NCBI RefSeq assembly: GCF_003945325.1
Contig: NZ_AP019307.1
Coordinates: 1,612,001-1,676,000 of the forward strand
DNA: 64,000 bases
Reading direction: 5' to 3'
DNA from: Nocardioides baekrokdamisoli
GTDB lineage: Bacteria; Actinomycetota; Actinomycetes; Propionibacteriales; Nocardioidaceae
Under the pieces are notes generated by a model that saw nothing but the letters and a program-made list of their open reading frames with translations, was not told the origin of the DNA and searched no databases. The position numbers and the translations under genes are program-made. This document shows, in pieces, positions 61,396-64,000 of the stretch (position 1 is the stretch's first letter; each line of letters begins with the position of its first letter).

Positions 61396-62016
61396 TCAGT
61401 CGGTGAGCGTCGAGTCGTACGGCACGCCGAAGCGGTCGCCGAAGGCGAAGGCCGCGAGCGGTTTGCGGGTCCGCGGACGGTTCTGCTTCTCGACCAACGC
61501 GTCGGTCGCGGCTGACACGTCCCCGGGCGCCCCGACGGCGACGGCGCACACGATCTGGAACCAGTCGGGTACGCCGAGGGCGAGGGCCAACTCGCCCGCG
61601 TTGTATCCGCCGAACGGATGCGTGGCCAGGCCGAGGGCGGTGGCCTCGATGAGCAGCGAGGCCGCCGACAGGCCGGTGTCGAAAGCCGCTGTCAACGGAC
61701 GGTCGCGACCGTTGCCATCCGGGTCGGTCGCGATCTGCGCAGCCGCGACCAGGACGGCCGATGCCGCCGGCACCCAAGGCACGTTCCCGTCGCTCAGTGT
61801 CTCCAGGAGACGACGGTGACCCTCCGACCCGCGAGGCAGTACGAACCATGCCCACGGCTGGGTGTTGCCACCGCTCGGCGCCCACTGCGCCGCACGGAGC
61901 AGTCGTTCGAGGTCGTCGCGGCGCAACTCGTACGCGGGGTCGAAGATCGTCACGCTGTGGCGGTCGCGCAGCGCCGGCGTCAACCCTTCGACGCTCGGGT
62001 GGGGGGTGGTCACCAC
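61396..62016 (-). CDS. nitroreductase-family protein
   Basis: A 206-residue FMN-dependent oxidoreductase. It has LRDRHSVTIFD (FMN phosphate Arg/Ser), LRAAQWAPSGGNTQPWAWFV and ATALGLATHPFGGYNAG, all family motifs. It may reduce nitro groups, quinones or flavins; the substrate is unknown. GTG starts at 62016 and 62013 are both possible. It is divergent from the LPG-synthase-like gene. Confidence 0.92.
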   Translation of the reverse strand: MVTTPHPSVEGLTPALRDRHSVTIFDPAYELRRDDLERLLRAAQWAPSGGNTQPWAWFVLPRGSEGHRRLLETLSDGNVPWVPAASAVLVAAAQIATDPDGNGRDRPLTAAFDTGLSAASLLIEATALGLATHPFGGYNAGELALALGVPDWFQIVCAVAVGAPGDVSAATDALVEKQNRPRTRKPLAAFAFGDRFGVPYDSTLTD

Positions 62017-62088
62017 ATCATTCTTGCCGACCGGCCCCGGCCTCGACCTCGCGGGCTGGCACGGTCCGAGGCACTAGGCTCATCCTCC

Positions 62089-63870
62089 GTGGCTACCACT
62101 GGTTTGAAGCGCTTCTGGGACGGCGTTCGTACGCCTGTCTGGGTGAGTCGCATCGTCTTCTTCGTCGGCCTTGCGAACCTGTTGAGCGCGTACTTCCCGA
62201 TCGAGGTGGGCCACCGCGTCCGCTGGATCGAGCAGATGGTGCCGGATGCGTTCCCGGCGGCCGCGACCACCGGTTCTGCGGCCCTCGGTCTGCTCCTGAT
62301 GGTCCTGTCCCGAGCGATCCGTCGCGGCAAGTTCCGCGCATGGCTGGTGGTCACGATCTCGACGGTGCTGACCATCGCGCTGCACTTCTTCCGCGGCGTA
62401 CGCGGCACGCCGGAACTCCTCTGCATCCTGTTGCTCATCCTGCTGCTCGCCGCCCGGCCGAACTTCCAGGCCCGACCCGACCGCCGCTCGGTGCGCCGGT
62501 TCCTGACGGTCGTCGTCCTGGGCCCGATCGTGGCCACCGGAATGGGTTGGCTGTGGCTGCAGGTGTTCGACGGGCAGCAGGCTCACGGCACCACCTCCTG
62601 GGAGCGCCTCCAGCATGCGTTCGTCGGACTTGCTGGGTTCACCGGGCCGGTCAACTACGTCGCCAGCAACCGCCACCCGGCGTCCTACTACGCCGACCAC
62701 GCCGCGGTCGCTCTGGTGGTCCTCGGAGCAGCCGTGCTGATCGCAGCCATTCTGACGGCGATGGAACCGGCCGACGGGCCGACGTTCATGTCTGCCGACG
62801 ACAGCGAGCGCGTCCGAGCCATGCTCGACAAGTACGGCAGCAACGACTCGCTGGGCTACTTCGCGACTCGCGACGATCGGCACGTCATCTTCAGCCCGTC
62901 GGGTCAGTCCGCGATCTCCTACCGGGTCGTGGGCGCAGTCTCGTTCGCAGCCGGGGACCCGCTCGGCGTACCGGCAGACTGGCCGGAGGCGATCAATGCC
63001 TGGCTGGCCGAGGCCAAGACGTACGGGTGGACGCCCGCCAACCTCGGCGCCAGCGAGCGCGGCGCCGCCGCGTTCCACAAGGCCGGGCTCGACGTGCTCG
63101 AGCTCGGCGACGAGGCGATCCTGCACACGGATGACTTCTCGCTGGAGGGCCGCTCGATGCGCGGCGTACGCCAGGCGGTCGCGCGGGTCAACCGCGCCGG
63201 GATCACCGCCGAGTGCCACCGCCTCGCCGACCTGACCCCGGAGCAGCGTCGTGCGCTGCGCCAGAAGGCGGTCGAATGGCGTGAGGGCCCAGTGGAGCGC
63301 GGCTTCTCGATGGCGCTCGGCCGGTTCGGGCAGATGCGCGACAGCCAGTCGGTCGTCGTCGTCGCCACCCAGACCACCGAGAACTCCCAGGAACAGGTCG
63401 GCCTGCTCTCACTCGCCCCCTGGGGCAAGGACGGCGCCTCGCTGGACCTGATGCGGCGGACTCGTGGCGCCGCCGGGTTCGGCACCGAGAACGGCATCGT
63501 CGAGCTCATGGTCACCCAGCTGATGGCAGACGCTCCCACCCTGGGCATCAAGCACGTCTCGCTCAACTTCGCGGTCTTCCGGAGCGCGTTCGAGCGCGGC
63601 GAGCGCCTCGGCGCCGGCCCGTCGACGCGGTTGTGGCGCGGCGTACTCATGCAGGCCTCGAAGTTCGCCCAGATCGAGTCGCTCTACCGTTCCAACGCGA
63701 AGTACCAGCCCGAGTGGCTGCCGCGCTTCATCGTCTATCCGAGCGTGAGCGACATTCCCAAGATCGCCACCGCGGCCCTGCGGGCCGAGGCGTTCCTGGT
63801 CGCCCCGAACTGGTACCTGCGCCTCACCGGTCAGGCTCCGTCGGACATCGACACGATCGAGCGGGACTAG
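62089..63870 (+). CDS. membrane protein with LPG-synthase C-terminal domain (DUF2156)
   Basis: A 593-residue protein starting at GTG 62089. The first 240 residues hold about six membrane helices. From about residue 270 it has the DUF2156/LPG_synth_C fold (GNAT-like) with SLGYFATRDDRHVIFSPSGQ, VGAVSFAAGDPLGVPADWPE, RQAVARVNRAGI, and near the end RFIVYPSVSDIPKIATAALRAE. MprF-type enzymes attach amino acids to phosphatidylglycerol, changing membrane charge. No LysS-like fused synthetase is present. Role inferred from family. Confidence 0.9.
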   Translation: MATTGLKRFWDGVRTPVWVSRIVFFVGLANLLSAYFPIEVGHRVRWIEQMVPDAFPAAATTGSAALGLLLMVLSRAIRRGKFRAWLVVTISTVLTIALHFFRGVRGTPELLCILLLILLLAARPNFQARPDRRSVRRFLTVVVLGPIVATGMGWLWLQVFDGQQAHGTTSWERLQHAFVGLAGFTGPVNYVASNRHPASYYADHAAVALVVLGAAVLIAAILTAMEPADGPTFMSADDSERVRAMLDKYGSNDSLGYFATRDDRHVIFSPSGQSAISYRVVGAVSFAAGDPLGVPADWPEAINAWLAEAKTYGWTPANLGASERGAAAFHKAGLDVLELGDEAILHTDDFSLEGRSMRGVRQAVARVNRAGITAECHRLADLTPEQRRALRQKAVEWREGPVERGFSMALGRFGQMRDSQSVVVVATQTTENSQEQVGLLSLAPWGKDGASLDLMRRTRGAAGFGTENGIVELMVTQLMADAPTLGIKHVSLNFAVFRSAFERGERLGAGPSTRLWRGVLMQASKFAQIESLYRSNAKYQPEWLPRFIVYPSVSDIPKIATAALRAEAFLVAPNWYLRLTGQAPSDIDTIERD

Positions 63871-63878
63871 GTCGCGAA

Positions 63879-64000
63879 CTACTTCCAGACGCGTACGTAG
63901 TCGACCAGCGTCGTCGCCGGGATCGGCGTCTTGTCGCTCATCGAGTTGTGTGACTCACCCAGCGCTGCCGTGAGGTTGAGGATGTAGCGCTCGGCGAATG
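63879..64000 (-). CDS. probable glycoside hydrolase family 16 protein, 3-prime end only
   Basis: Only the last 40 codons are in the window, ending at TAG (63879-63881). The sequence reads RYILNLTAALGE and ends TTLVDYVRVWK. The terminal VDYVRVW is typical of GH16 beta-glucanases and related lectin-like enzymes. The N-terminus and catalytic ExDxxE region lie beyond the window, so the call is tentative. Confidence 0.6.
   Translation of the reverse strand, partial: FAERYILNLTAALGESHNSMSDKTPIPATTLVDYVRVWK

Overview
The window is high-GC DNA that looks like the chromosome of an actinobacterium, most likely from the Nocardioides group (Propionibacteriales). This is an inference from content, not from a database search. 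The signs are many GTG and some TTG starts, a dnaK-grpE-dnaJ-hspR operon with a HAIR operator, a Dcd of the M. tuberculosis length, a DesA3-like desaturase with a ferredoxin reductase partner, a FadE5-like acyl-CoA dehydrogenase, an Rv1264-like adenylate cyclase, and a very strong preference for the word CGTACG. I see no phage, plasmid, insertion sequence or CRISPR array. The region reads as ordinary chromosome with a few unusual loci.

Layout. 1-3250: two DUF445-like membrane proteins flank an Abi-alpha/DUF4393-like protein. 3377-7514: the HspR-controlled chaperone operon, interrupted between grpE and dnaJ by a 33-bp inverted repeat. 7815-10430: a membrane-anchored unknown protein and two CitE/malyl-CoA-lyase-like enzymes. 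10464-17439: a repeat-bearing membrane protein, an MFS transporter and a membrane Fe-S oxidoreductase whose tail carries nine GSLFD-type motifs. 17656-22900: small housekeeping and hypothetical genes (oxidoreductase/AraC pair, dcd, SGNH hydrolase, tRNA-Gly(CCC), secreted lipase, DUF2461, PH-domain protein).

22900-33210 is a lipid region. It holds a FadE5-like acyl-CoA dehydrogenase, LysE exporter, SDR, enoyl-CoA hydratase, acyltransferase, desaturase, ferredoxin reductase, PucR-like regulator and a fused carboxyltransferase. The dehydrogenase and the hydratase share a 16-bp operator, so they probably belong to one fatty-acid regulon. 33217-41129 is keto-acid and amino-acid catabolism: a bkd-type E1-alpha/E1-beta/E2 operon, an Lrp regulator and a divergent indolepyruvate ferredoxin oxidoreductase.

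41126-51467 mixes HAD phosphatase, serS, a PAP2-DAG kinase fusion, lipoprotein, DUF4446, pheA, a GDT1-type transporter, a NERD protein, a cAMP gene pair (cNMP-binding protein plus cyclase) next to a CRP-like site, GDPD and an Fpg/Nei glycosylase. 51469-55745 has a TetR gene with a heptad-repeat protein, divergent across a perfect operator from a membrane-DUF2236 fusion, then aat and an EcsC-like gene. 55805-64000 has glutathione peroxidase, a secreted protein, a DHA2 drug exporter, an M13 peptidase, a hydrolase, a nitroreductase, an LPG-synthase-like protein and the 3-prime end of a probable GH16 gene.

No single locus is clearly a new system. The best candidates for second looks are the two repeat-motif tails (10464-12962 and 14230-17439), the DUF445/Abi-alpha cluster, the TetR/coiled-coil/DUF2236 unit, the hairpin element present both between genes and inside the E2 gene, and the CGTACG word bias.
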